A stretch of DNA of 64,000 nt from the NCBI RefSeq assembly GCF_002013895.1, contig NZ_MAFQ01000013.1, positions 87,548 to 151,547 of the forward strand, in the 5' to 3' direction. The translations under genes were made by a program, and so were the position numbers. The stretch is from Mycobacteroides franklinii (GTDB lineage: Bacteria > Actinomycetota > Actinomycetes > Mycobacteriales > Mycobacteriaceae). The notes below the pieces were generated by a model that was not told the origin of the DNA, did no database searches, and was given only the letters and a program-made list of their open reading frames with translations. Below are positions 26,608-36,200 of the stretch, piece after piece (the first letter of the stretch is position 1; the number at the start of each line of letters is the position of its first letter).

Positions 26608-28160
26608 TGCCACCACACACAACCGCCGAGAAGCTTGCCGACCTGCGTGAGCGGATGGCCCTGACCAAGGAGCCGGGCGATCCGAAGGCCATCGCCAGGC
26701 GCGACAAGAAGAACATCCCGAGCGCGCGGGCCCGTATCGACTCACTGCTCGACAAGGGCAGCTTCATGGAGCTCGATGGGTTCGCCCGCACGCCCGGCGA
26801 TCCCAACGCGCCGTACACCGACGGTGTGGTGACCGGCTTGGGTCGCATCGACGGACGTCCGGTCGCGGTCTTCTCGCACGACCAGACCGTGTACCAGGGC
26901 AGCGTCGGCGAGATGTTCGGCCGCAAGGTCGCCAAGCTCATGGAATGGGCGGCCACCAACGGCTGCCCGGTGATCGGCATCAACGACTCGGCAGGCGCCC
27001 GCATCCAGGACACCGCCACCTCGTTGGCCTGGTACGCCGAGTTGGGCCGTCGCCATGAATTCCTGCGGGGCTACGTCCCGGAGATCTCGATCATTCTCGG
27101 CAAGTGCGCCGGTGGTGCGGTGTATTCGCCGATTCAGACCGATCTCCTGGTCGCAGTACGCGACCAGGGCTACATGTTCATCACCGGGCCCGACGTCATC
27201 AAGGACGTCACCGGCGAGGATGTGAGCTTCGATGAGCTCGGCGGCGCCGACGTGCAGGCACAGCGTGGCAACATCCACAAGGTCGTCGAGGACGAAGCGG
27301 CCGCGTTCCAGTATGTGCGCGACTACCTGAGCTTCCTGCCGTCCAACACCTTTGATTACCCGCCGATCGTGAACCCCGGCCTGGAACCGGAGATCACCGA
27401 GGACGACCTGTTCCTCGACACGTTCATCCCTGATAGCGACAACCAGGGCTACGACATGATGGAGATCCTGCTGCGGATCTTCGACGATGGCGATGTCTTC
27501 GAGATCTCCGATCAGCGCGGCCCGGCCATGATCACCGCGTTCGCGCGCGTCGACGGGCACCCGGTGGGCGTGGTCGCAAACCAGCCGATGCAGTTGGCGG
27601 GAGCTGTCGATACCGACGCCTCCGACAAGGCGGCTAGCTTCATCCGGTTCTGCGACTCGTACAACCTGCCGTTGGTCTTCGTCGTCGACACCCCCGGCGC
27701 CCTGCCCGGTGTGGCGGAGGAGAAGAACGGCATCATCAAGAAGGGTGGCCGCTTCTTCAACGCCGTGGTGGAAGCCGACGTGCCGAAGGTGACCATCATT
27801 ACCCGCAAGGCCTACGGCGGCGGATACGCGGTGATGGGTTCCAAACAGCTCTCGGCCGACCTGAACTACGTCTGGCCGACTGCGCGTATCGCCGTGATCG
27901 GTGCCGAGGGCGCCGCGCAGCTGCTGGTGAAGCGCTTCCCGGATCCGACGGCGCCCGAGGTGCAGAAGATCCGGGCCGACTTCATCGAGGGTTACAACAA
28001 GAATTTGGCGACGCCGTGGATCGCCGCAGAGCGTGGCTACATCGACGGTGTCATCGAGCCGCATCAGACCCGTTTGCTGATTCGCAAGTCGCTGAAGTTG
28101 TTGCGGGACAAGCAGAATTTCGGCAAGATGCAGCGCAAGCACGGTCTGACGCCGATCTAA
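26607..28160 (+). CDS. accD4: Acyl-CoA carboxylase carboxyltransferase beta subunit AccD4
   Basis: A 517-residue carboxyltransferase with the two crotonase-like halves of the family. The oxyanion-hole motifs are seen as GKCAGGAVYSP in the N-half and KAYGGGYAVMGS in the C-half. With the biotinylated AccA3 and AccD5/AccE5 it carboxylates the long acyl-CoA that becomes the alpha-branch of mycolic acid, the extender for Pks13. The GTG start shares one base with the pks13 TAG, and GGAAGG lies upstream. A very strong hairpin ends the operon right after the stop. Confidence 0.95.
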   Translation: MPPHTTAEKLADLRERMALTKEPGDPKAIARRDKKNIPSARARIDSLLDKGSFMELDGFARTPGDPNAPYTDGVVTGLGRIDGRPVAVFSHDQTVYQGSVGEMFGRKVAKLMEWAATNGCPVIGINDSAGARIQDTATSLAWYAELGRRHEFLRGYVPEISIILGKCAGGAVYSPIQTDLLVAVRDQGYMFITGPDVIKDVTGEDVSFDELGGADVQAQRGNIHKVVEDEAAAFQYVRDYLSFLPSNTFDYPPIVNPGLEPEITEDDLFLDTFIPDSDNQGYDMMEILLRIFDDGDVFEISDQRGPAMITAFARVDGHPVGVVANQPMQLAGAVDTDASDKAASFIRFCDSYNLPLVFVVDTPGALPGVAEEKNGIIKKGGRFFNAVVEADVPKVTIITRKAYGGGYAVMGSKQLSADLNYVWPTARIAVIGAEGAAQLLVKRFPDPTAPEVQKIRADFIEGYNKNLATPWIAAERGYIDGVIEPHQTRLLIRKSLKLLRDKQNFGKMQRKHGLTPI

Positions 28161-28170
28161 TCAATCTGCC

Positions 28171-28226
28171 GAACAGACGTAAAAGCCCCCGACACGCCGA
28201 GTGCTCGGGGGCTTTTACGTCTGTTC
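28171..28226. terminator. 22-bp perfect hairpin, bidirectional terminator
   Basis: A 22-bp inverted repeat, GAACAGACGTAAAAGCCCCC-GA and its complement, surrounds a 12-base loop. AAAA on one arm and TTTT on the other provide U-rich ends on both strands. It ends the accD4 transcript and the minus-strand membrane-protein transcript. Confidence 0.92.
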
Positions 28227-28244
28227 GCGTCTTGGGGCGGTCGG

Positions 28245-28658
28245 TCAGTCGCGCAGCACGAGGGCGCGGCTGCCCGCGTGGGCCCACACCATGGCGGCAC
28301 CGATCGAGATGACCACCGTCACCCAGGAGAACCAGGTGACGTCGACGCGCGGCCCGGAGACGAAGCTGTCCTGTACCGCCGGCCAGTAGGTCGGCATGAG
28401 GTGTACGTAGCCCAATCCGAGAACGCTGGCGCTGCCGACGATCACGGTGGCCTCCGGGGCGTGCTTGCGGTGGCGCAGGATCATCGTGACAGCCACCGCG
28501 ATGAGAACCGCGTGGGTGGCGGCGAGATACGTGAGACTGGGCGGTGCCGCTGTGAAACCGCGCCGTAGGTGGTCGATGGCGTCGAGGCCCCAACCAATCA
28601 CGAACGCGATGGTGGCCGTCCGCAGAAACGCGTCGGCTCGAGTCGCTAACTCTGCCAT
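28245..28658 (-). CDS. Small four-helix membrane protein of unknown function
   Basis: A 137-residue hydrophobic protein with about four transmembrane segments (roughly 14-32, 42-61, 70-88 and 105-127) and no enzyme motif that I recognise. GGAGG lies five bases before the ATG. The gene is downstream of the cation exporter on the same strand, with 39 bases between exporter stop and this start. Those bases hold a 7-bp inverted repeat resembling an operator, so it may be separately regulated. No function can be assigned. Confidence 0.72.
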   Translation of the reverse strand: MAELATRADAFLRTATIAFVIGWGLDAIDHLRRGFTAAPPSLTYLAATHAVLIAVAVTMILRHRKHAPEATVIVGSASVLGLGYVHLMPTYWPAVQDSFVSGPRVDVTWFSWVTVVISIGAAMVWAHAGSRALVLRD

Positions 28659-28673
28659 CGTGACCTCCGCTGG

Positions 28674-28694
28674 TCTACTACAACCGATAGTAGA
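28674..28694. promoter_or_regulatory. TCTACTA/TAGTAGA inverted repeat, operator candidate
   Basis: Seven-base arms around a seven-base spacer, 16 bases before the membrane-protein start. The TACTA/TAGTA arms recall operators of BlaI/MecI-type winged-helix repressors, but the arm spacing was not checked against a model. Confidence 0.42.
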
Positions 28695-28697
28695 TAC

Positions 28698-29672
28698 CTA
28701 CCCCTTGCCCGGCAAGGAGTTGTCCTCTGCCCGGTATGGCTCTCCATGAGGGTCGAGGCAATGCGTAGAGGCCTCTGCGCCTTCGTGGTCGACCTGCAAC
28801 GTGGTGTGGTCGATGTCGTACCGCGTATGGAGTAACTCCTCGATCTCACGCCGTATTCCGTGGCAGTCCGAATTGGGGACCACCAAGATGTGCGCGGACA
28901 GCGCGGGCTGTCCGGAGGTGATCTGCCAGATGTGTAGGTCGTGCACCTCGGTCACGGATTCCACGGACGCGAGCTGAGCTCCGATGGTGTCGGGGTCAAG
29001 ACCAACGGGAGCGGCCTCCAGGAAGATCCGTCCCGATTCGCGGACCAGACCCCAGCCCGCCTTGAGCATCAGCGCGGCGACGACGAGAGCGGCGATGGCA
29101 TCAGCGCGGGTGAAGCCGGTCAGCCACACCACGGCGCCGGCGATGGCGGTGGCGATGAAGGCGTACAGATCGTTGAGGATGTGCTGGAAGGCGCCCTCGA
29201 CATTCAGGCTGGAACGGTTGGCCTTGCTGATGCACCAGGTCGCCGCGACATTGACGACGATTCCCGCGAGCGCGGTGACGAACACCAGCAGACCCGAGAC
29301 CTCGGGGGGAGTGATCAGTCGGCGGATGCCCTCATAGATGAAGAACGCGGCGAGGAGGAACAGGGTCACGCCGTTGGCCTGTGCCGACAGGATCTCTGCC
29401 CGCTTGAGCCCGTAGGTGTAGCTGCCGCGGGCAGGGCGCGAGGCGAGCCGAATGGCGATGAGTGCCAACACGATCGATGCCGCATCGGTGAGCATGTGTC
29501 CGGCATCGGAGATCAGCGCCAGTGATTGGGCGATGACGCCGATGACCACCTCGACCGCCATGAAGCCACCGATCAGGATCAAGGCGATGGTCAGCCATTT
29601 CCGATCGGCGTTGGCGCTCACTCCGTGCCCGTGTGAGTGTCCGGAACCGTGCTCGTGGGTGTCCGCAGCCAT
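28698..29672 (-). CDS. Cation diffusion facilitator (CDF), Zn/Cd/Co efflux type
   Basis: A 324-residue exporter. A His-rich N-terminus (THEHGSGHSHGHG) precedes six transmembrane segments. The metal site is HxxxD-like: SDAGHMLTD in helix 2 and HILNDLYAF in helix 5, the zinc/cadmium arrangement. A cytoplasmic C-terminal domain contains HDLHIWQ. CDF proteins exchange divalent metal for protons to export it. I place the start at the second ATG (29672) because GAAGGAG stands six bases before it; ATG 29696 would add eight residues. It is divergent from a zinc-ribbon gene across an imperfect palindrome, which suggests metal-responsive control. Confidence 0.9.
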   Translation of the reverse strand: MAADTHEHGSGHSHGHGVSANADRKWLTIALILIGGFMAVEVVIGVIAQSLALISDAGHMLTDAASIVLALIAIRLASRPARGSYTYGLKRAEILSAQANGVTLFLLAAFFIYEGIRRLITPPEVSGLLVFVTALAGIVVNVAATWCISKANRSSLNVEGAFQHILNDLYAFIATAIAGAVVWLTGFTRADAIAALVVAALMLKAGWGLVRESGRIFLEAAPVGLDPDTIGAQLASVESVTEVHDLHIWQITSGQPALSAHILVVPNSDCHGIRREIEELLHTRYDIDHTTLQVDHEGAEASTHCLDPHGEPYRAEDNSLPGKG

Positions 29673-29699
29673 GTCCGCTCCTTCTGAATCATTCATGCA

Positions 29700-29723
29700 A
29701 ACATATGCATGCTAGCATTTGTT
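29700..29723. promoter_or_regulatory. 24-bp imperfect palindrome, ArsR/SmtB-like operator candidate
   Basis: Half-sites AACATATGCATG and CTAGCATTTGTT match at 9 of 12 positions when one is inverted. It lies between the exporter and zinc-ribbon starts and overlaps both predicted -10 hexamers (TATGTT on minus, TAGCAT on plus). Size and AT-richness resemble ArsR/SmtB metal-sensor operators. Confidence 0.5.
29713..29718 (+). promoter_or_regulatory. -10 hexamer TAGCAT, leaderless promoter of the zinc-ribbon gene
   Basis: TAGCAT ends five bases before ATG 29724, predicting a leaderless or nearly leaderless transcript, and sits inside the palindrome at 29700-29723. Confidence 0.42.
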
Positions 29724-30011
29724 ATGACAAACGTTCAGCCCCTGGCGTGTCCCCAGTGTGAGTCGCAGATGCTCTCGACGAAATGGTTTGGCGTACGCAC
29801 ATTCCAATGCACAGGATGCGCCGCTGTACTGCTGGAGCAGGAGAGTCTGCAGCAGTTCGTGGACGGCGCCGCGCGCTTCGGGCCGTCGGCGCATATCGAC
29901 CAGCCGCCGGCGCAGCCGTATCCGCCTGCGCCGCCCCAGGATTACCGCGGCGTCATGGGCGGACTGTTCGGTGGTGGTGGTCACGGATATCGCCGCCGCG
30001 GCCACCACTGA
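29724..30011 (+). CDS. Small zinc-ribbon protein
   Basis: A 95-residue protein with an N-terminal four-cysteine ribbon, CPQC then CTGC about 17 residues later, like the TFIIB-type zinc-ribbon small proteins. The rest is Pro/Gln-rich, then Gly-rich, ending in Arg/His (GHGYRRRGHH), which could also hold metal. No enzyme domain is seen. Divergence from a zinc-type exporter over a shared palindrome suggests a role in sensing or buffering metal, which is inference. ATG 29709 is an alternative start but lies within the palindrome. Confidence 0.72.
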   Translation: MTNVQPLACPQCESQMLSTKWFGVRTFQCTGCAAVLLEQESLQQFVDGAARFGPSAHIDQPPAQPYPPAPPQDYRGVMGGLFGGGGHGYRRRGHH

Positions 30012-30018
30012 TTTCGCT

Positions 30019-30089
30019 AGGCGTTCTCGAGTGTGCGAATCGTGTCGACATAGCGCCGGAAATCGACACAATCCGCACACTCGACGCCT
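30019..30089. terminator. Long bidirectional hairpin between the zinc-ribbon gene and embB
   Basis: Nested complementary blocks (AGGCGT/ACGCCT, CGAGTGTGCG/CGCACACTCG, TGTCGA/TCGACA) form a stem of roughly 25 pairs with small internal loops. It overlaps the embB stop codon and lies just past the zinc-ribbon stop, so it should end both convergent transcripts. Confidence 0.75.
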
Positions 30090-33000
30090 ATGGCTTGATC
30101 CGGATCTGGTTCGGCTTCCACAGTCCGCTATGCACTTGTGAGCCGTACTCGATCTGTGCGGGTTGGGCATCGACGATGGTGTCGAGCTTGCGTAGCGAGC
30201 CCCAGTCCCTGCCCCAGTCCTTGGACAGATAAGTGGGCATCACGTGTGCCCGCAGCAGCAGGTCGGTGATGCCGAGTAGGCCGCCGTTCTCGCCGTCCTG
30301 CCAGGTGTCGGTGTCCTTGCGCTTCTGGTCGTAGTCCGGCGTGATCCGGAACTCGGGGACCTCGGTGATCCCGTACTGATGCAGCATCGGGTGCTGGCAG
30401 GGGAAGACCAGGCCTACGGTCCAGTCCAGGAGCACCGGCCTGGTGCTGCCCACATACTCCTGCAACGACTTCAGCTCGGGCACTCGGGGCGGCGCGAAGG
30501 CCAGCCAGTCGCCGGGGGTCAGCGATCCGTCGATGGCCACGATGCGTACTGCGGTCGCGGTGTCGGGGATATCCGATCGGGCGAAGCGTAGGTTGCGCCA
30601 CGACGGTGCGGGCCCCAGGTCATAGGGCGTCAGGCGCCCGCCCGGTGTGAACGCACCGTCCGGCCCGGCCGTGCCGTACTCCAGTTGCAGTGTCTGTCCC
30701 GACAATTCACCCTTGACGTTCTTGGCGGCGATGGTTCCGGCAGCCGTCACCACGATCAGTGGATGTGCCGCGTCAGGCGCGGGCAGCCGATACCAGTCGG
30801 AGGTCACCTTGGCCTGCTGTTGCGGGCCCACGCGGTAGGAGCCCACGATCGGCACCCGCGCGGGATCGAGCCCGTAGGGCAGGCGCACCGTAGAACCGTT
30901 GATGCCCGCGGTGGTGCTGCGGTCCTTGGAATCCCAGTCATAGTCGGTTCCGGGTCGCGAGTCGTTCATCCGGATGGATTCGGCCACGATCTTGTCCGGT
31001 ACCCCATCGGCGGTGAAGCCGGAGGGATCGGTGCCGCCCAGCGGCCCCAGCGGGCCGGTGGGCCCCCCGACGGCAGGCAACAAACCGGCATTGGCGTCGG
31101 GCTCGACGAGAACATCGTCGGCCAGTCCGCATCCGCCGGCGAGCTCCCGGATGTTGGCCCAGCCGTTGGAATACGACGGGTATTGGCGAACCACACCGAT
31201 CGCCAGCTGGCAGATGGAGGTGAGCACCATGAACCCGGCGGCCCAGGCCACCGGCGCGGAGGTGATGGACCTCGTGATGCGATTGTCCTCGTGCCGTGGG
31301 GAGAAATGCAGCCATGCGGCATAGCCGACGGCGAGCGCGAACAGTGCGAAAAATATTGTGCTGACGCTGATTCCGGCGACCTTGGGCATGCTGCTGTTGA
31401 ACGGAATGCCGAAACTGGAGACGTACCACCATCCGGCGGCACTGGCCCAGCTCAGGGCCAAGACAAAGAGCACCGTCGCCACTACCGCCATCCGGTTACG
31501 GCTCCACCGCAACACCGGAGGTGACACCAGCACCGTGGCCAGCGCGGCCACGGCGGCGCCCAGGGCGGCGAACAGTCCGAAGTGGTGCACCCACTTTGTC
31601 GGCGCGAACATCAAAAAGAAGATGGTGCCGAAGACCACGCCCAACACGCGCCAGGCCGGCCCGCGGGCCACGCCGGGAACACGCTTGCGGCGCAGCAGGA
31701 TAAACATCGAGATGAACAGGCACGCCGCGATCAGCAGGAAGCCGAAGCGCCGTGATACCGAACCGTCGACCGTCGGCAGGAACATGTAGTAGTACCGCAG
31801 GTTGTCGGTGTACCACGCCTGTGATGGTCCGATGGCGGTGCGAATTCTGGTGGCCTCGAACACTGTTGCCAGGGTCTGATCGGAGAACACCACGGGCAGG
31901 ATCACGGTTCCGGCGGCGAGCATGGGCGCGACCAGCGGCCAGGTACCTACCTGGCGATGCTTCGTGACGATGATGCGCAGAATGGGCCGCCCACCGGCGA
32001 GCAGTGCGGCGACGGCGATCAGGCCCGTTGGCTGGATCCCGAGGGTAAAGGCCGCGGTGATGGTCGCCAGCGCCGCGGGGGTCAGTCGGCGCGAGGTGAT
32101 GGCGCGCTCGATGAGCACCCAGGTGATCAGCGATCCGACGGCGATCTGCCCCTCAGGGCGCAGGCCGTTGTTGAACGGGAACCAGGACGCCAGCAATACG
32201 AAGCCGGCGGCCCAGGCCGCGGGCTTGCTGCGCGCCACGGCAGGGCCCAAGCGGGGCAGCACCTCCCGGCTGATCAGCAGCCAGCAGACCAGTGAGGCGA
32301 TCAGGTCGGGCAGCCGGATCCACAGGCTGATATCGCTGACCTTGGTCATGATGGCCAGCAGGTTGTAGTACCAGCCGAACGGATCTTCTGGGCTACCGAA
32401 CCAGCGGAAGTAGTTGGCCATGTACCCGGCGTGCTCGGCGGTGCGCGCCATGCCCATTTGGTAGCCGTCGTCGGACGATCCGGCACCGATCACGTACCAG
32501 AGCACCAGGGCACTCATGATGACGGTGTCCGTCAGATCGAAACGGCGCCAACGGGTCGGAATGACTCGCCGCATGCGGTGACCGTCGGTCTGGTCGATCC
32601 GCCACAGCGCGATCAGCGCGATGATGGTGGAGATGATTGCGCCAACCATCGCGGCGAGCTTGAGAAGCGTTGGGCTGGAAGAGAATCGGGTGTCGACATG
32701 GGCGGTGAGGCTCAGTCCGGTGGGGGCGGGGCCGCTGAGCTGGGTGAAGATCCCGACAATCTGCGGGCGCAGGTTGGGGTCGGGGAACCCGCTCGTGAGT
32801 TCCTTGCCTGTCTTGTCGTCCTTCAGACCCTCGAACGTCGCGAAGGTGCCCTTGTCCGACGACGTGATGACGATCTGCCGACAGTCAGGCGAGACCACCT
32901 TGGCGCGCGGAACACTGGCGATGACCACATTGCGGTCGGTGATGTCGAGGCGTTCCTTGGAGACCCGAACAAAAAGACTTTGTAGCGCAGCCTCTTTACC

Positions 33001-33294
33001 CTCGGGAGGCGCGGTACCCAGGATGACTGTTGCCTCGGCCGGGGCGGCGTTGACCACGGCGCAGGGCACGGTCACCGTCATGTCCATGGGTGTCTGGGAA
33101 ATCAGCGGCGCGGTGACATTGGTGAGCTGTCCCTGCTGTGGCCAGTCGAGGGTCGCGGTGGACACCTTGACCGGCAGCAGCGGGATGGAGACGCTCAGCA
33201 CAAATCCGAGCAGACCGAAAACGGTCGCCGTCCACCGCGCGATATTCAGCTTGCGGGCCTCAGGGGAGGTGTCTGTCACGGAATTCTCTGTCAT
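30088..33294 (-). CDS. embB: Arabinosyltransferase EmbB
   Basis: A 1068-residue GT-C arabinosyltransferase with an N-terminal helix and jelly-roll loop, about 15 membrane segments, and a C-terminal carbohydrate-binding domain from about residue 700. With EmbA it makes the branched arabinan of arabinogalactan from decaprenylphosphoryl-arabinose outside the membrane. The catalytic loop is SSDDGYQMGMAR: positions matching M. tuberculosis Ile303-Leu304 are Gln279-Met280, while the residue matching Met306 stays Met282. The Gln-Met pair is the known natural ethambutol-resistance variant. The ATG overlaps the embA stop (ATGA), as in M. tuberculosis. Confidence 0.96.
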   Translation of the reverse strand: MTENSVTDTSPEARKLNIARWTATVFGLLGFVLSVSIPLLPVKVSTATLDWPQQGQLTNVTAPLISQTPMDMTVTVPCAVVNAAPAEATVILGTAPPEGKEAALQSLFVRVSKERLDITDRNVVIASVPRAKVVSPDCRQIVITSSDKGTFATFEGLKDDKTGKELTSGFPDPNLRPQIVGIFTQLSGPAPTGLSLTAHVDTRFSSSPTLLKLAAMVGAIISTIIALIALWRIDQTDGHRMRRVIPTRWRRFDLTDTVIMSALVLWYVIGAGSSDDGYQMGMARTAEHAGYMANYFRWFGSPEDPFGWYYNLLAIMTKVSDISLWIRLPDLIASLVCWLLISREVLPRLGPAVARSKPAAWAAGFVLLASWFPFNNGLRPEGQIAVGSLITWVLIERAITSRRLTPAALATITAAFTLGIQPTGLIAVAALLAGGRPILRIIVTKHRQVGTWPLVAPMLAAGTVILPVVFSDQTLATVFEATRIRTAIGPSQAWYTDNLRYYYMFLPTVDGSVSRRFGFLLIAACLFISMFILLRRKRVPGVARGPAWRVLGVVFGTIFFLMFAPTKWVHHFGLFAALGAAVAALATVLVSPPVLRWSRNRMAVVATVLFVLALSWASAAGWWYVSSFGIPFNSSMPKVAGISVSTIFFALFALAVGYAAWLHFSPRHEDNRITRSITSAPVAWAAGFMVLTSICQLAIGVVRQYPSYSNGWANIRELAGGCGLADDVLVEPDANAGLLPAVGGPTGPLGPLGGTDPSGFTADGVPDKIVAESIRMNDSRPGTDYDWDSKDRSTTAGINGSTVRLPYGLDPARVPIVGSYRVGPQQQAKVTSDWYRLPAPDAAHPLIVVTAAGTIAAKNVKGELSGQTLQLEYGTAGPDGAFTPGGRLTPYDLGPAPSWRNLRFARSDIPDTATAVRIVAIDGSLTPGDWLAFAPPRVPELKSLQEYVGSTRPVLLDWTVGLVFPCQHPMLHQYGITEVPEFRITPDYDQKRKDTDTWQDGENGGLLGITDLLLRAHVMPTYLSKDWGRDWGSLRKLDTIVDAQPAQIEYGSQVHSGLWKPNQIRIKP

Positions 33295-36200
33295 GGCAGG
33301 GCTCGAATCGGTCCTTTACGGGTCCAGCCGTTCACGACGACGGTGCCCTCGGTGAGTTGTGCGGTGGGTGCCAGATTCGGAGCCACGATGGGCTCGTACT
33401 TCTCGATCGAGCCCCAGTCGCGGTACCAGTCGTTGCGCAGATAGGTGGGAACCGAGGAGGTTCGCAGCAGCGCGGTGGTGAACATGAACGGTCCACCGTC
33501 CTCTGCCGACATCCACATGTTCGACGACGTCGCTACCTGCTTGTGCTCGGGCATCACCCGGAACTTGGGCAGCTCGGCCACCCCGAGACGCTCGCTGAAC
33601 GGCCGCTGGCAGGGGAAGTTCTGTGCCACGGCCATATCCAGCAGCACCGGCGTATCGGAGCCCAACAGATCCTGCGCGGTCTTCAGGGCAGGCACCCGCG
33701 GCGGTGTGAACGCCAGCCACTGGTCGCTGGACAGGTTCGGATCGTCGGCGATGATCCGAACCACGTTGGCCCCGGGTGGTGCAGTCTTCATGGGGAATCG
33801 CAGGTTGCGCCAGACCGTTTGCGGGCCAATATCAATGGGGTAGTCCTGGCGAAGTGCCTTGAACCCACCGGGGCTCTGCGGATCGCGCACACCCCACTCC
33901 AGCTTGAGCTGCTGGCCGTAGTTGATCTCGGGACTGAAGGTGCCATCCTGTTGGTACGACCAGATCGCACCTGCAGCCGACATCACCACCAGAGGGCGGT
34001 CCGGGCTTGGGGGCGGGAGCTCGTACCAGGACGACTTGAGGTGCGCGGCAATCGTATTCTCGCCGTAACTGCCCATGACCGGGGTGCGGGCCGGGTCCAG
34101 TCCGAACGGCAGCAGCGCACTGGAGCCGTTGATTCCGGTGGGGCCGGCACCGCCGGTGGTCCCGGCCGCGTCGCTCACCTCCATGATGGGCGCGTTGGGT
34201 GAGGCATCGGAGTTCACCAGACCCGGCTTGCCGATGACGGGTAGCGACGTCATGCCACTGCGCACCCCGTCGGGGGTGAAGGCGACGGGATCTACGCCCC
34301 CGAGGGGGCCGTACTTACCTGCCTGTTGTCCCGGAACCGGTTGCAGCAGACCTTCATTGGCGTCCGGTTCGACCAACACGTCGCGTGCCATGGCGCAGGG
34401 ATCGCTGCCGGTCAGCGCCAACAGGTTGGCCTTTCCGGTGGTGTAGGTGTCGCTGCGTGCGTAGACGGCCTTGGCCATCGAGGTGACTTCGAGAATCACC
34501 ATGATGGCGGCGACCACCATCAGCGGGGTGGACGCGAGCAGGCGGTTGCGTCGAGTGTTCTCGACCTCGGTGTGCCCGGCGTAGTCCAGACGGAAGTGCA
34601 GCCAGCCGGCGATCAGTGCCGTGATGATGGACAGGGCCAGGAACATGGTGGTGACGGGGTGGCTGGCGATGACCGGCTGCTTGTCGAACCACGGCACGCC
34701 GTAGTTGCCGACGTAGAACCAGCCGTTGATGCCCGAGGTTGCCCACGCGAGGATGAACAGTAGCGCCGTGACATACAGCGCCAGGTTGCGTCGCGAGTGC
34801 AGGCCCACCCGGGCGAAGGTGAACGCCGCGACCGCCCCGAGGGCACCGGACAGCCCGGCGAAGATGCCGAATTGAATGGCCCACTTGGTGGGGGTGAAGG
34901 TGAGTAGCAGCAGCCCGATCGCGGTGCTGCCGAGAAGCCGCCATACCGGCCCGCTGGCCAGGCCCGGCAGCACCCCGCGGCGCAGCAGCACCGCGAGCGT
35001 TCCGAAGAGGCAGAGCAGCAGGATGAATACCGCGATGCGACGCGTCAGTGAGCCGTCGACATTGGATTCCACGGTCAGGAAGTAGTAGCGCAGAAATTCC
35101 TGGTACCAGGCGATTGTCGGGCCGACCACGTATTTGATGCGCGCGGATTCGGCGACGGTGGCCAAGGTCTGGTCGCGGAAGGTGAAGGCGAACACCCCCG
35201 CGACCGAGGCCGCCAAGACCGCGATCGGGGCGAATCGTCCGTACCGCAGGCGCCGCATGGCGACGATGCGGGCGATGGCGCGTCCGCCGGCCAGCAGCGG
35301 TCCCAGCGCGATAAGTCCCTGAGGAGCGACTGTCGCGGAAAGGAGGGCCACGATGATCGCCAGTGCGGCGGGGGACAGGCGGCGGGTCGCGATGGAGCGC
35401 TCCACCAGAGTCCAGGTGAGTACGGTGCCGAACACGATGATGGGTTCGGGCCGCAGTCCGTTGTTGAACGGGAGCCAGGCGGTGAGGAAGACCAGTGCCG
35501 CGGTCCAGACGGCAGTGCGGCTCGCGGCGAGCTGCTCGCCCAGCCGGGGCAGCATCTTCTTGCGCAGGATGTACCAGGTGCCGATACCCGCCAGGGTGGC
35601 CGGTAACCGCATCCACACACCGACGGTGCTCACCTGCGTGAGCCAGCTCAAAAGAGTTGCGTACCAATCGAATGGGGAGGCGGTGGCGCCGAAGTAGCGG
35701 TAGTACTCGGTGACGTAGCCGGCCTGATGGGCGACGCGGGCCTCAACCAGGATATTGCCGTCATCGGAGGTGATGGCGCCGATGACATGCCAAAGCAGAA
35801 GTGTGCCAACCACTCCGATGTCGGCGATGCCGTTGGTGAGTAGGGTCGCGCGGTCCCGAGGACGGAGAACGTTACTGAAGGTTCTCAGTGGGTGCGTGCG
35901 GCCGCCGCGTTCCAGCACGGCCAGCGCCGCGATGGCGATCGCCACTGCGGCAATACCGAGCACCATAGCCACCAGCTTCAAAGCGGTTGGGCTGCTGATG
36001 AACCGGGTGTCGACGACCACGTGGGCGGTCGGCCGGGATTGGATGTCGCCGGCCGCGGGCACCTTGAGATCGGTGAACAGGCCGGTGATCAGGGGCTTGT
36101 TCTCGATGGCCAGAGTTCCGTGGGCGTTGGGCAGTCCGGCGAAGTTGGCGCCCACGCCGCCGGCGTTGGCCCAGATGTCCAATGAGGTACAGCCGCCGGA

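Noticed and set aside
32451..32460. Possible acquired ethambutol mutation at the Met306 equivalent
   Set aside because: That residue is Met282, unchanged; only the natural Gln-Met variant next to it is seen.
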